Shown: positions 34,975 through 44,813 of the stretch, piece by piece
Layout of the letters: the number at the start of each line of letters is the position of its first letter
How positions within the stretch are numbered: position 1 is the first letter of the stretch
Assembly: GCF_001939045.1 (NCBI RefSeq)
Contig: NZ_MKIM01000028.1
Location: 372,001-436,000, forward strand
Direction: 5' to 3'
Length of the DNA: 64,000 nt
From: Rhizobium oryziradicis
GTDB taxonomy: Bacteria; Pseudomonadota; Alphaproteobacteria; Rhizobiales; Rhizobiaceae
Notes under the pieces: model-generated
Told to the model about the DNA's origin: nothing
Databases searched by the model: none
What the model saw: the letters and a program-made list of their open reading frames with translations, nothing else
Translations under genes and position numbers: made by a program

Positions 34975-36261
34975 ATGACGAATTCTCGTTTCAAGGATCA
35001 TTTGGGCCGCCCCATTGTTGCCGTCACCGGCATGGGCGTCATCACCTCGCTGGGGCAGGGGCTTGCTGACAATTGGGCCAAGCTCACCGGCGGCATCTCC
35101 GGTATTCACGCCATCACCCGTTTCCCCACGGAAGGCCTGAACACCCGCATCAGCGGCACGGTGGATTTTATTGACGTGCCAGCCAATAACGCTGTTGAGC
35201 GCTCCTATGCGATGGCGCGCGAAACAACGCTGGAGGCCTTGGCTCAAGCCGGTATTTCCGGCGAGTTTAACGGTCCGCTTTTCCTCGCCGCCCCGCCGGT
35301 TGAGCCTGAGTGGGAAGACCGTTTCATTTTGGCGGAGCGCGCACCCAAGGGCGATTATGCCCATGCGTATCAACAGGTTTTGGCCGCAGTGCGGGCAGAA
35401 GCTGACCCTGTGTTTTTGGAAGCTGTGCAGTTTGGCTCGATTTCCGAGCGTCTGGCGGATCGTTTCGGCACCCGTGGCCTGCCAGTGACGCTCTCGACGG
35501 CCTGTGCATCGGGCGCAACTGCAATCCAGCTTGGTGTGGAAGCCATTCGCCAGGGCCGCACCGATCGTGCCTTGACCGTTGCCACGGATGGATCTGTGGG
35601 CGCAGAAGCGCTAATCCGGTTTGCGCTTCTGTCGGCACTCTCCACTCAGAATGATCCGCCAGAAAAGGCCTCCAAGCCATTCAGCAAGGACCGCGACGGT
35701 TTTGTGATTGCCGAAGGCTCGGCAACACTGGTGCTGGAATCGCTGGAAGCGGCTGTTGCGCGCGGCGCAAAGGTGCTTGGCATCATGAAGGGTTGCGGCG
35801 AAAAGGCCGATCATTTCCATCGCACCCGCTCTTCACCGGATGGTGGACCAGCTATTGCGACGATCCGGGCCGCTCTTGATGATGCAGGGCTTTCGGCAGA
35901 AGAGATCGGCTATATCAACGCCCATGGCACTTCGACGCCTGAAAACGACAAGATGGAATATGGTGCCATGCTCTCGGTGTTTGGTGAGCGCCTGAGCGAT
36001 CAGATTCTGGTGTCCTCCAACAAATCGATGATTGGCCACACATTGACGGCGGCTGGTGCCGTTGAAGCGGTCTTTTCCATTCAGACCATGTTGACCGGCA
36101 CTGTGCCGCCAACCATCAACTATACCAACCCGGACCCAAGCATCGTTATGGATGTGGTGCCCAATGTGAAGCGCGATGCGCAAGTCACCGCTGTTTTGTC
36201 AAACAGCTTTGGCTTCGGTGGGCAGAATGCCAGCCTGATCATGACGATGGAGTCTGCATAA
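34975..36261 (+). CDS. fabF1XL: Beta-ketoacyl-ACP synthase FabF1XL (catalytic subunit)
   Basis: 428 residues from ATG 34975, with GAGGAGTTGAG upstream; a longer frame inside fabF2XL is not used. The catalytic triad is complete: Cys in STACASGATAIQLG, His in NAHGTSTPENDKMEY and His in NKSMIGHTLTAAGAVE, plus the terminal SFGFGGQNASLI. It condenses malonyl-ACP with the growing chain on AcpXL. It presumably forms a heterodimer with FabF2XL. Confidence 0.95.
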   Translation: MTNSRFKDHLGRPIVAVTGMGVITSLGQGLADNWAKLTGGISGIHAITRFPTEGLNTRISGTVDFIDVPANNAVERSYAMARETTLEALAQAGISGEFNGPLFLAAPPVEPEWEDRFILAERAPKGDYAHAYQQVLAAVRAEADPVFLEAVQFGSISERLADRFGTRGLPVTLSTACASGATAIQLGVEAIRQGRTDRALTVATDGSVGAEALIRFALLSALSTQNDPPEKASKPFSKDRDGFVIAEGSATLVLESLEAAVARGAKVLGIMKGCGEKADHFHRTRSSPDGGPAIATIRAALDDAGLSAEEIGYINAHGTSTPENDKMEYGAMLSVFGERLSDQILVSSNKSMIGHTLTAAGAVEAVFSIQTMLTGTVPPTINYTNPDPSIVMDVVPNVKRDAQVTAVLSNSFGFGGQNASLIMTMESA

Positions 36262-36321
36262 TTGCAGGTTCCCACCCGGAATTAAAAGAATAAGGCCTTC
36301 GGGCAAGAAGGATTGAGACCT

Positions 36322-37350
36322 ATGCGCGCATTGCAACTGATCGACGATCGTAAGCTGGAAATCACCGACCTGCCGGAGCCAGACGCTCCCGGCCCGGGTG
36401 AAGTGACGCTGCGCGTCAAAGCGGTCGCACTGAACCATATCGATGTCTGGGGCTGGCGCGGCATGGCTTTTGCCAAGCGCAAAATGCCCTTGGTGATTGG
36501 CGCTGAAGCATCGGGCGTGGTCGAAGCCATTGGTCCGGGCGTTGGCAATATTCTTCCTGGCCAGTTGGCCGCCGTCTATGGCGCGCGCACCTGCGGGCTG
36601 TGCAAGCCTTGCCGCGAAGGTCGTGACAATCTGTGCGAACACGTTGGCGGCGTGCACGGCTTCCATCTTGATGGCTTTGCCCAGGAAAAGATCAATATTC
36701 CGGCCCGTTTGCTGGTGCCTGCCCCTCCCGGTGTGGATGCGGTGGCGGCAGCCCTTGCTCCCGTAACCTTTGGCACCGTTGAGCATATGTTGTTTGATAA
36801 TGCCAAGCTGGAGCCCGGCGAGACCATTTTGGTGCACGCCGGTGGCTCGGGCATTGGTACGGCGGCGATTCAGTTGGCCAAGAAAATCGGCTGCACGGTT
36901 ATCACCACCGTTGGCTCGGATGACAAGATTGAGCGCGCCAAAGCGCTCGGTGCTGACCACGTTATCAATTATCGCACAGACCGCTTTGAAGGCGTTGTGC
37001 GCAAGCTGACCAAGAAAAAAGGCGTTGACGTTGTGTTCGAGCACGTTGGCAAAGACACCTGGGCAGGCTCCATGCTGTGCATGAAGCGCGGCGGGCGGCT
37101 TGTGACTTGCGGCTCCACCTCTGGTGTTTCGACCGACATGAACCTGATGATGCTGTTTCAGCAGCAGTTGAAGCTGCTCGGCTCCTTTGGCTGCCGCATG
37201 GAAAACATGGCCAATGCCATGCAGAAAATGGCGCGTGGCATTGTGCATCCGGTGATCGATACGGAAGTGACCTTTGAAGATATCGATGTTGCGTTGACGC
37301 GCATGGAAAGCCGACAGATTTTCGGCAAGATCATTCTGAAAATGGATTGA
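36322..37350 (+). CDS. adh2XL: Zinc-type alcohol dehydrogenase/quinone reductase of the VLCFA cluster
   Basis: 342 residues from ATG 36322 (TTG at 36313 is unlikely; AAGGATTGAG lies upstream). It has the medium-chain fold with GroES-like half, structural-zinc cysteines in CGLCKPCREGRDNLC, and the NADPH loop HAGGSGIGTAAIQLAKK. In this cluster it is thought to act as enoyl reductase or in forming the omega-1 hydroxyl chain; the exact step is not proven by sequence. 61 bases after fabF1XL and 4 before lpxXL. Confidence 0.9.
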   Translation: MRALQLIDDRKLEITDLPEPDAPGPGEVTLRVKAVALNHIDVWGWRGMAFAKRKMPLVIGAEASGVVEAIGPGVGNILPGQLAAVYGARTCGLCKPCREGRDNLCEHVGGVHGFHLDGFAQEKINIPARLLVPAPPGVDAVAAALAPVTFGTVEHMLFDNAKLEPGETILVHAGGSGIGTAAIQLAKKIGCTVITTVGSDDKIERAKALGADHVINYRTDRFEGVVRKLTKKKGVDVVFEHVGKDTWAGSMLCMKRGGRLVTCGSTSGVSTDMNLMMLFQQQLKLLGSFGCRMENMANAMQKMARGIVHPVIDTEVTFEDIDVALTRMESRQIFGKIILKMD

Positions 37351-37354
37351 TGCC

Positions 37355-38305
37355 GTGAAACGGCTGTTGCGACGCATTCTAACGCCGCTGGTTTTGCGCT
37401 TTCGTGCGTTTCCGCAATGGTTGGTGGCCAAGCTGCTGCTGATCTTGCTGCTGACGCTAAAAGTGTTTCCAGCGGATGCAGCCCTGAATTTTGCTGATCG
37501 TGTGGTGCGCTTTGTCGGGCCTAAGCTGGCCCGGCATCAACTGATGTTGACCAACCTGCGCAACGCCTATCCGGAAAAAACTGCGGCCGAGATCGAGAAA
37601 ATTGCCTCAGATGCCTGGGGCCATATGGGCCGTCAGACGGCGGAATATGTGTTTCTGGATAAGCTGTTTGATTTTGATCCGGCAAAGCCGGGCGAGGGGC
37701 GAATCGATGTATCTGGCATTCCAATCTTTATGGAATTGCTCAATGCGCGCCGCCCTTTCATTGTTTTCACAGCTCATACCGGCAATTTTGAAATGTTGCC
37801 CGTGGCCGGTGCGGCCTATGGTCTGGACGTGACGGTGCTGTTTCGTCCGCCCAACAATCCATATATCGCCGATATGGTGTTTGGCTTTCGAAAAGCCCGT
37901 ATGGGAAATCTGGTGCCATCGCATGCCGGCTCGGCCTTTCATCTTGCCAGCCAGCTGGAAGGTGGCAATGGCGTTGGTGTCTTGGTGGATCAAAAGTTTT
38001 CGCGTGGAAAGCCCACCACCTTTTTCAATCAGGATGTGCGCACCAATCCGCTGTTGGCCAAGCTGGTTCGCCAGTTTGATTGCGATGTCTTTCCTGCCCG
38101 CTGCATTCGCTTGCCCGGAAATCGTTATCGGCTGGAAATCGAGCCCAGAATTGCGCTGCCCTTTGATGACAAAGGCAACCTTGATGTGCAGGCCACGGCG
38201 CAAATGCTGAATGACAAGGTAGAGAGCTGGGTGCGGGAGTATCCCGAGCAATGGCTTTGGTATCACGACCGCTGGAACATCAAAAACACCCTTCAGGCCT
38301 CTTGA
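37355..38305 (+). CDS. lpxXL: Lipid A VLCFA acyltransferase LpxXL (LpxL/HtrB family)
   Basis: 316 residues with a GTG start at 37355, 4 bases after adh2XL. An N-terminal membrane helix (about 15-40) is followed by the acyltransferase motif FTAHTGNFE (H-x4-E) and RPPNNPYI, GVLVDQKF and RPPNN motifs II-IV of the LpxL family. It moves the 27-hydroxy-C28 chain from AcpXL to the 2' position of lipid A at the inner membrane. It closes the cluster. Confidence 0.94.
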   Translation: MKRLLRRILTPLVLRFRAFPQWLVAKLLLILLLTLKVFPADAALNFADRVVRFVGPKLARHQLMLTNLRNAYPEKTAAEIEKIASDAWGHMGRQTAEYVFLDKLFDFDPAKPGEGRIDVSGIPIFMELLNARRPFIVFTAHTGNFEMLPVAGAAYGLDVTVLFRPPNNPYIADMVFGFRKARMGNLVPSHAGSAFHLASQLEGGNGVGVLVDQKFSRGKPTTFFNQDVRTNPLLAKLVRQFDCDVFPARCIRLPGNRYRLEIEPRIALPFDDKGNLDVQATAQMLNDKVESWVREYPEQWLWYHDRWNIKNTLQAS

Positions 38306-38373
38306 AACCAGCGGGCGGCAATTTCGGAATTTCGACCGTTGCGAACGCGCCCGCTCCGCGCTAAACCTCAACC

Positions 38374-40050
38374 ATGAGCGACATATCCAGACCCGAAACG
38401 CTTCGCATTGCGGTAGCACAGTTTAACCCGACCGTCGGCGATGTGGCTGGCAACCTTGCGAAAGCGCGGGACGCGCGCGCGCAGGCGGCAGCTCAGGGTG
38501 CTGACCTGGTGTTGCTGACAGAGCTGTTTCTGTCGGGCTACCCGCCAGAAGATCTGGTGTTGAAACCAGCTTTTCTCAGAGCGTGTCAAGCGGCGGTTGA
38601 TCAGCTTGCAGCCGATACCGCAGATGGCGGTCCCGGCATGATGATTGGTTTTCCACGCCAAAGCGAAAAAGGCCGTCATAATTCGGTTGCCGTCATTGAT
38701 GGCGGCAAAATTTTAGGCTTACGCGACAAAATCGATCTGCCCAACTATGGCGAATTTGATGAAAAGCGGGTTTTCATTGAAGGCGAAATGCCGGGGCCGG
38801 TGAATTTTCGCGGTGTGCGCATTGGTGTACCGATCTGCGAAGAGATCTGGAATGATCTTGGCGTGTGCGAAACGCTGGCCGAAAGCGGCGCAGAGATTTT
38901 GCTTGTGCCCAATGGCTCGCCCTATTATCGCGGCAAGCTGGATGTGCGCTATCAGGTGGCTGTGCGGCAAGTCATGGAAAGCGGCCTGCCGCTGGTGTTT
39001 GCCAATCAGGTTGGCGGACAGGATGAACTGGTGTTCGATGGTGCCAGCTTCTGCCTCAATGCCGATAAATCGTTGGGATTTCAGATGCCGCAATTCGAGG
39101 AAGCCTTGACGCTGACAACCTGGCAGCGCGGCAAGGATGGCTGGCGCTGCGAAGCGGGCGTGGTTGCAGACATTCCGCAAGGCGAGGAAGCCGATTACCG
39201 AGCCTGCATGCTGGGCTTCCGCGATTACGTGAACAAAAATGGCTTCAAAAGTGTTGTGCTTGGCCTGTCTGGCGGCATTGATTCGGCCATTTGTGCGGCT
39301 ATGGCGGTGGATGCGCTGGGGCGTGAGCGGGTGCGCACCATCATGCTGCCGTACCATTATACCTCGGAGGAATCCTTCAAGGATGCCGAGGATTGCGCCA
39401 AGGCGCTGGGTTGCCACTACGACATTGTGCCGATTTCAGAGCCTGTTGAAGGTTTTCTCTCAAGCCTTGCCGATATGTTTGAGGGTACCGAAAGCGGTAT
39501 TACCGAAGAAAACCTGCAAAGCCGCACCCGTGGCACCATTCTGATGGCGGTGTCCAACAAATTTGGCTCGATGGTTGTCACAACGGGCAATAAATCTGAA
39601 ATGTCGGTGGGCTATGCCACGCTGTATGGCGACATGAACGGCGGCTTCAACCCCATCAAAGACCTCTATAAAATGCAGGTCTACGCACTGTCGGCGTGGC
39701 GCAACACGCAGGTGCCGGTCGGTGGGCTTGGACCAGAGGGTGAGGTCATTCCTGCCAATATCATTTCCAAAGCGCCTTCAGCAGAGCTTCGGCCAAATCA
39801 GACCGACCAGGACAGCTTGCCGCCCTATCCGGTGCTGGACGATATTCTCGAATGCCTGATTGAGAAGGAAATGTCGGTGGACGACATTGTTGCCCGTGGC
39901 CATGATGTAGCCACCGTGCATCGCGTTGAACACCTGCTTTACTTGGCCGAATACAAGCGCCGCCAATCGGCACCGGGCGTTAAAATCACCAAGAAGAACT
40001 TTGGCCGTGACCGTCGCTATCCGATTACCAATCGTTTTCGGGACAGGTAG
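38374..40050 (+). CDS. nadE: Glutamine-dependent NAD+ synthetase
   Basis: 558 residues in two domains. The N-terminal nitrilase-like glutaminase has Glu in LLTELFLSGYPPEDL, the Lys in RDKIDLPNYGEFDEKR and the Cys in GVPICEEIWND. The C-terminal synthetase has the P-loop LGLSGGIDSAICAA and MEDYTSEES-type (PYHYTSEESFKDAED) region. It amidates nicotinate adenine dinucleotide as the last step of NAD synthesis. Glutamine-derived ammonia is channelled between domains. The gene begins 69 bases after lpxXL and 6 bases before the propeller gene. Confidence 0.97.
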   Translation: MSDISRPETLRIAVAQFNPTVGDVAGNLAKARDARAQAAAQGADLVLLTELFLSGYPPEDLVLKPAFLRACQAAVDQLAADTADGGPGMMIGFPRQSEKGRHNSVAVIDGGKILGLRDKIDLPNYGEFDEKRVFIEGEMPGPVNFRGVRIGVPICEEIWNDLGVCETLAESGAEILLVPNGSPYYRGKLDVRYQVAVRQVMESGLPLVFANQVGGQDELVFDGASFCLNADKSLGFQMPQFEEALTLTTWQRGKDGWRCEAGVVADIPQGEEADYRACMLGFRDYVNKNGFKSVVLGLSGGIDSAICAAMAVDALGRERVRTIMLPYHYTSEESFKDAEDCAKALGCHYDIVPISEPVEGFLSSLADMFEGTESGITEENLQSRTRGTILMAVSNKFGSMVVTTGNKSEMSVGYATLYGDMNGGFNPIKDLYKMQVYALSAWRNTQVPVGGLGPEGEVIPANIISKAPSAELRPNQTDQDSLPPYPVLDDILECLIEKEMSVDDIVARGHDVATVHRVEHLLYLAEYKRRQSAPGVKITKKNFGRDRRYPITNRFRDR

Positions 40051-40056
40051 AGGCTG

Positions 40057-40893
40057 ATGCTGCGCAGCTCCGTTGAGATCTATAACATCAAGACTCGCCA
40101 GAACCGCATTGTCTGGCAGACGGAGCGGCTGGTCGAGGCCCCAAACTGGTCACGCGATGGCGCGTCTCTCATCCTCAACAATGATGGGCTGATGTATCGG
40201 CTGCCGCTCTCTGGCGCACCGACGCCCTCCAAAATAGACACCGGCTTTGCCACCCGCTGCAACAATGATCACGGTCTCTCGCCTGATGGTGCGTGGCTGG
40301 CGATCTGCGATAAGGTGCAGCACGACAAAACCTGCCTTTACATTCTGCCTGCCGAGGGCGGAACGCCCATTCAGATCACCGATCATCTGCCATCCTATTG
40401 GCATGGCTGGTCGCCAGATGGGCAACGGGTGTGCTATTGCGGCATCCGGGATCAGGTGTTTGATATTTACACCATCACCGTCGAAGGCAGTGACGAGCGC
40501 CGCCTGACCCATGGTGAGGGCCGCAATGATGGGCCGGATTGGTCGGCAGATGGGCAGTGGATTTATTTCAACTCCAGCCGCACGGGTTTGATGCAGATCT
40601 GGCGCATCCATCCGGATGGCACCGGCTTGCAGCAGCTGACCAATGACAATTACGGTAACTGGTTTGCCCATCCATGCCCAAACAATCGTAAAGTCGTGTT
40701 TATCTCCTACGATCCAGAGGTGTTTGACCACCCGCGTGATTTGAATGTGCGCATGCGACTGATGGATATGGATGGCGGCAATCTGGAAACCCTGTTTCAG
40801 CTGTTTGGCGGGCAGGGCAGCATCAATGTGCCCAGCTGGTCACCATCGGGCGAGGAATTTGCTTACGTGCGCTATTTCCCTGAAAGCGCCTAG
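40057..40893 (+). CDS. TolB-like beta-propeller (PD40 repeat) protein
   Basis: 278 residues. At least five WD40-like/PD40 blades are seen, each with an xxSxDGxxI motif: APNWSRDGASLI, GLSPDGAWLAI, GWSPDGQRVCY, DWSADGQWIYF and SWSPSGEEFAY, and RIHPDGTGL between. No signal peptide or TolB N-terminal domain is present, so it is unlikely to be TolB itself and is probably cytosolic. It starts 6 bases after nadE, implying co-transcription. Role unknown; propellers of this kind bind proteins or glycans. Confidence 0.8.
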   Translation: MLRSSVEIYNIKTRQNRIVWQTERLVEAPNWSRDGASLILNNDGLMYRLPLSGAPTPSKIDTGFATRCNNDHGLSPDGAWLAICDKVQHDKTCLYILPAEGGTPIQITDHLPSYWHGWSPDGQRVCYCGIRDQVFDIYTITVEGSDERRLTHGEGRNDGPDWSADGQWIYFNSSRTGLMQIWRIHPDGTGLQQLTNDNYGNWFAHPCPNNRKVVFISYDPEVFDHPRDLNVRMRLMDMDGGNLETLFQLFGGQGSINVPSWSPSGEEFAYVRYFPESA

Positions 40894-40924
40894 CCGCGTC
40901 ATCATCTTTCCATTACATAGCCTG

Positions 40925-41082
40925 TCGTCAGGTGCTCATTTTGCAATGAGAGAATCGGGAATGCGGTGAAATTCCGCAACGTGCCCAACGCTGTGAGGTG
41001 GATGGTTGCAGCTTTTGCCACTGGTGAAAACCGGGAAGGTGCGGCAGCCAGATGAAGCCCAGTCAGAAGACCGGCCTGACAA
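40925..41082 (+). promoter_or_regulatory. Cobalamin (B12) riboswitch
   Basis: Outer helix arms GTCAGG (40927-40932) and CCTGAC (41075-41080). In order inside: GGTGC, AATCGGGAATGCGGTGAAATTCCG-like core (40953 onward; GGGAA and GGTGAAATTCCG), TGCCC and CGCTGTGA, GCCACTGG, ACCGGGAAGGTG, and the B12 box with AGATGAAGCCC, AGTCAGAAGACC. It lies directly upstream of bluB, a cobalamin lower-ligand gene, so it shuts bluB off when adenosylcobalamin is present. Confidence 0.93.
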
Positions 41083-41087
41083 GATAG

Positions 41088-41117
41088 ACGTGCCTGCATG
41101 GACGGCAGGCGCGTTTT
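41088..41117 (+). terminator. Expression-platform hairpin of the riboswitch
   Basis: GTGCCTGC (41090-41097), loop, GCAGGCGC (41105-41112), then GTTTTG. A second hairpin CGCGATTC/GAATCGCG (41124-41144) is next to the ribosome site GGGGA (41159-41163). Confidence 0.6.
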
Positions 41118-41122
41118 GCTGA

Positions 41123-41854
<732 letters not shown>

Positions 41855-41881
41855 GACCAATCAACAGGAGATGGTTGAATA

Positions 41882-42517
41882 TTAGTCTCTTGCCAGCTTG
41901 TAAGCGGAGAACGCAAATACAATTCCCAATGTGCCATCTATCCATCGGCGAAGACGGCTGTAAATGGACACCATTTGGGGCGTGGAGAATGCTATGGCAA
42001 TCAGCGTATAAAAAACAATAGAGAAGGAAATTGTGCCGGAAAGGACTGCAAAGATTGTCCAGATAGGGGCACCAGGCTCAATCGCGAGAGAAATTATGGC
42101 AACCCAGGTGAGAACTGCTTTAGGGTTGGCCAAGTTCAAGCCGCATCCTCGTAAAAACACATGAAATGCTTGGTATTCCTTATTGCCGGTAAGGTTTACA
42201 TTGAGGTCATAGGTTGAAAATGCAGAGGAAAATGCCTTGTAGGCGAGATACAAGAGATACAAACATCCAAGGATGCGGATAATGTCCAGCATGCCAGCAT
42301 AGGCTACCAGCAGAGTGGACAGGCCTAGAAACGCAAGAACGCCCCATATCAGTGCACTCATTGCGATACCAAGGCCCAACGCGATGCCAGCTTTTCGCCC
42401 CGATTCCATTGCTGTTCCCATCGTTGCCAGCATGGCTGGACCTGGGCTGATCGCTGATACGGCGTAGGTAGTGTAGGCCAGCATGATGCCGGGCCAATAG
42501 GAATGGATCGAATTCAT
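41882..42517 (-). CDS. LysE/RhtB family amino-acid exporter
   Basis: 211 residues from ATG 42517 (a longer frame to 42562 begins with TTG). Six hydrophobic helices. The N-terminal signature AISPGPAMLATMGTAMESGRKAG contains the LysE motif (SPGP and the G-xx-G-x2-G segment), and GLNLANPKAVLTWVAI is the second hallmark. It exports amino acids or related metabolites across the inner membrane. No LysG regulator is adjacent. Its GC content is somewhat lower than its neighbours. Confidence 0.88.
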   Translation of the reverse strand: MNSIHSYWPGIMLAYTTYAVSAISPGPAMLATMGTAMESGRKAGIALGLGIAMSALIWGVLAFLGLSTLLVAYAGMLDIIRILGCLYLLYLAYKAFSSAFSTYDLNVNLTGNKEYQAFHVFLRGCGLNLANPKAVLTWVAIISLAIEPGAPIWTIFAVLSGTISFSIVFYTLIAIAFSTPQMVSIYSRLRRWIDGTLGIVFAFSAYKLARD

Positions 42518-42626
42518 CTGTTGCCCTGAAATCAAAAAATATTTGAAATGATATTGGCTCAATTTTCAGACATAAGCCATGCCAATTCTGCGGCAAATTC
42601 AATCATTCTGCCAGTCGTTATGAATT

Positions 42627-43202
42627 TTACAACCGCGATGTTCTCTTGATAGCCGTTGGCGGGCGTTTGTAAACTTCCAGAAAAACGGCGTTGAAGCGTC
42701 TGAGGCTGGTGAAGCCGGATTGGAGAGCGATGTCGGTGATCGGTAGGTTCGTTTCTGTGAGAAGGCGTTTTGCGCGTTGCACGCGGGCTGTTTTGGCCAC
42801 CTGAAGGGGGCTTGCTCCCAGGTGTTTCTGAAACAGCCGTGTAAGATGGCGCGCACCAACGCCAACGCGCTCGGCAAGCCTCTCTACTGTTGCTTCTCGT
42901 GCATCCAGAGCGCCTTCCTCTCGTATAAGCCTTGCCGCTCTTTCCACGATTGTCGCGCTGCCTTTCCATGCCGGGCAAAAAGGCGCGGTTTCAGGACGGC
43001 ATCGCAGGCAGGGCCGATAGCCCGCCAGTTCGGCCGCCGTAGCACTTGGCAGGAATTCGACGTTGCGGCGATAGGGAAGCCGCACTGGGCACACGCAACG
43101 GCAATAGATCCCTGTGGTTCGAACGCCAATGAAGAAACGGCCATCGAACTCGGGATTGCGTGCCAGCCACGCTTGCTCACATAGGGAGATATCCAAACTC
43201 AT
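42627..43202 (-). CDS. AdaA-like methylphosphotriester-DNA repair protein and AraC-type activator
   Basis: 191 residues. The N-terminal Ada domain has all four zinc cysteines: C34 (the methyl acceptor) and C38 in IYCRCVCP, and C65 and C68 in RPCLRC. The AraC HTH pair follows (about 85-185: VERLAERVGVGARHLTRLF and ITDIALQSGFTSLRRFNAVF). There is no AlkA or Ogt domain, so it is the split AdaA form known from Bacillus. When methylated it should switch on repair genes. ogt is 1.1 kb away, across a divergent EamA gene. Confidence 0.9.
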   Translation of the reverse strand: MSLDISLCEQAWLARNPEFDGRFFIGVRTTGIYCRCVCPVRLPYRRNVEFLPSATAAELAGYRPCLRCRPETAPFCPAWKGSATIVERAARLIREEGALDAREATVERLAERVGVGARHLTRLFQKHLGASPLQVAKTARVQRAKRLLTETNLPITDIALQSGFTSLRRFNAVFLEVYKRPPTAIKRTSRL

Positions 43203-43316
43203 GAACGCGATATTATCGCAGTCGCGATGCCCGTAAAAGGACGGAGTCCGATTCCGGCGAGTAAGAGGCGTGAGATCGGATAAGTCTGTCTCATAGTATC
43301 ACGACAGGACCTTTCC

Positions 43317-44249
43317 ATGCAGAAAACCCAAACCATGCGTCTCTTCGATTGGGCTCTCCTTTTGTTTCTCTCCGTTCTATGGGGCGGTTCTTTCTTCTTT
43401 TCAAAACTTGCTCTCTCTGCGCTGCCGCCATTCACCGTGGTTTTTGCGCGTGTGGCAATTTCCGCCTTCGCGCTGTTTGTCTACCTGCGGGCCACGCGGC
43501 AGCCCATTCCAACAACTATGAAAATCTGGGCGGCGTTCTTTGGCATGGGGCTGCTGAACAATCTTATTCCGTTCAGTCTTCTTTTCTGGGGGCAGACACA
43601 GATTGCCAGCGGTCTTGCTTCTATTCTGAATGCAACAACGCCGATCTTTTCGATTGTTGTGGCGCATTTTCTGACCACAGAAGAACGGATGACGCGCAAT
43701 AAGGTCGCAGGCATTGTCTTTGGTTTCATGGGCGTGCTGGTGCTGATGTCGAGCAATGCCCTGTCGTCGCATGAGCTGTCATTGCTTGCCCTGTTTGCTT
43801 GCCTCGGGGCTGCCCTGTCCTACGGGTTCGCGGGTGTCTTCGGTCGCCGGTTTCGGCGCATGGGTATTACGCCAGCAACAAGCGCTTTTGGCCAGACAAC
43901 CGCGACAACTCTTATGATGATCCCCATCGTTGCCTTTGTGGATGCGCCCTGGCACTTGGCGATGCCGAGCGGCACAATCATCGCAGCGCTTCTCGGGCTG
44001 GGACTGCTGTCCACCGCGCTTGCCTATATCATCTTCTTTCATATTCTTGCGGTGGGCGGCGCGATTAACAGTTCGCTGGTGACTTTGCTCATTCCCGTGA
44101 GCGCTATATTTATGGGAAGAATGTTTTTGGGTGAAATATTGCTGATCAACCATTTCGTAGGCATGGTTTTGATTTTTATGGGGCTGCTGTCAATCGACGG
44201 GCGTCTGTTTCGCCTGCTTGGTGGAGGAAGCGCGGCGAGGGGCCAATGA
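43317..44249 (+). CDS. EamA (DMT) family exporter
   Basis: 310 residues with ten helices in two EamA repeats (about 10-140 and 155-290): VLWGGSFFFSKLALSALPP and PISAIFMG-type (LLIPVSAIFMGRMFLGE) are family marks. It likely exports a metabolite or toxic compound. It overlaps ogt by 4 bases (ATGA), so the two are co-translated, and is divergent from the AdaA-like gene, 114 bases away. An Ada-type operator was not recognised in the gap. Confidence 0.87.
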   Translation: MQKTQTMRLFDWALLLFLSVLWGGSFFFSKLALSALPPFTVVFARVAISAFALFVYLRATRQPIPTTMKIWAAFFGMGLLNNLIPFSLLFWGQTQIASGLASILNATTPIFSIVVAHFLTTEERMTRNKVAGIVFGFMGVLVLMSSNALSSHELSLLALFACLGAALSYGFAGVFGRRFRRMGITPATSAFGQTTATTLMMIPIVAFVDAPWHLAMPSGTIIAALLGLGLLSTALAYIIFFHILAVGGAINSSLVTLLIPVSAIFMGRMFLGEILLINHFVGMVLIFMGLLSIDGRLFRLLGGGSAARGQ

Positions 44250-44752
44250 AGACTATTCGCTATACTTTTATGAACAGTCCGATCGGCAGCCTTCTGCTGG
44301 CGGGTGATGGTCATCGACTATCCCGTATTGGTTTCCCAAGCGGGAAGGGTGCCGTTCAGCCCAAGCCGGAATGGATGTTTGATGATGCCGCTTTCGACGA
44401 GGCGAAAGCCCAATTGCAGGCATATTTTGACGGCAAAAGGCAGGAATTTGATCTGCCGCTTGATCTGAATGGAACCAATTTTCAATGTGACGTGTGGCAG
44501 GAGCTGATACGAATTCCGTTCGGCGTAACAATTAGTTATGGCGAGTTGGCAAGGCGGATAGGCCGCTTATCGGCGAGTCGTGCAGTTGGGGCTGCGAATG
44601 GAGCCAATCCTCTGCCGATTGTCATTCCATGTCATCGGGTGATTGGTGCAAACGGAAGCCTGACCGGATTTGGTGGTGGCCTTGATACGAAAAAATGGCT
44701 TTTGGCGTTGGAACGCGCCGTCGCAGGGGACGATGAGCCACGATTGCTTTGA
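44246..44752 (+). CDS. ogt: Methylated-DNA--protein-cysteine S-methyltransferase
   Basis: 168 residues. It removes methyl groups from O6-methylguanine and O4-methylthymine to its own cysteine in IPCHRVIGANGS, with the Asn/Glu partner motifs and the winged-helix RVGAANGANP-type segment (SRAVGAANGANPLPIV). Suicide repair enzyme; single turnover. The start overlaps the EamA gene, and AdaA-like is divergent upstream, so the three genes form a split adaptive-response locus. Confidence 0.94.
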   Translation: MKTIRYTFMNSPIGSLLLAGDGHRLSRIGFPSGKGAVQPKPEWMFDDAAFDEAKAQLQAYFDGKRQEFDLPLDLNGTNFQCDVWQELIRIPFGVTISYGELARRIGRLSASRAVGAANGANPLPIVIPCHRVIGANGSLTGFGGGLDTKKWLLALERAVAGDDEPRLL

Positions 44753-44772
44753 TAATAATATCAGAGAGCAAT

Positions 44773-44812
44773 GAAAGCCTTCTGCGCAATCAAGGCGCAG
44801 AAGGCTGTTTGT
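44773..44812. terminator. Bidirectional terminator between ogt and tyrS
   Basis: AGCCTTCTGCGC (44776-44787), loop AATCAAG, GCGCAGAAGGCT (44795-44806): 12 perfect pairs, followed by GTTTGT on the plus strand. Confidence 0.85.
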
Positions 44813-44813
44813 C

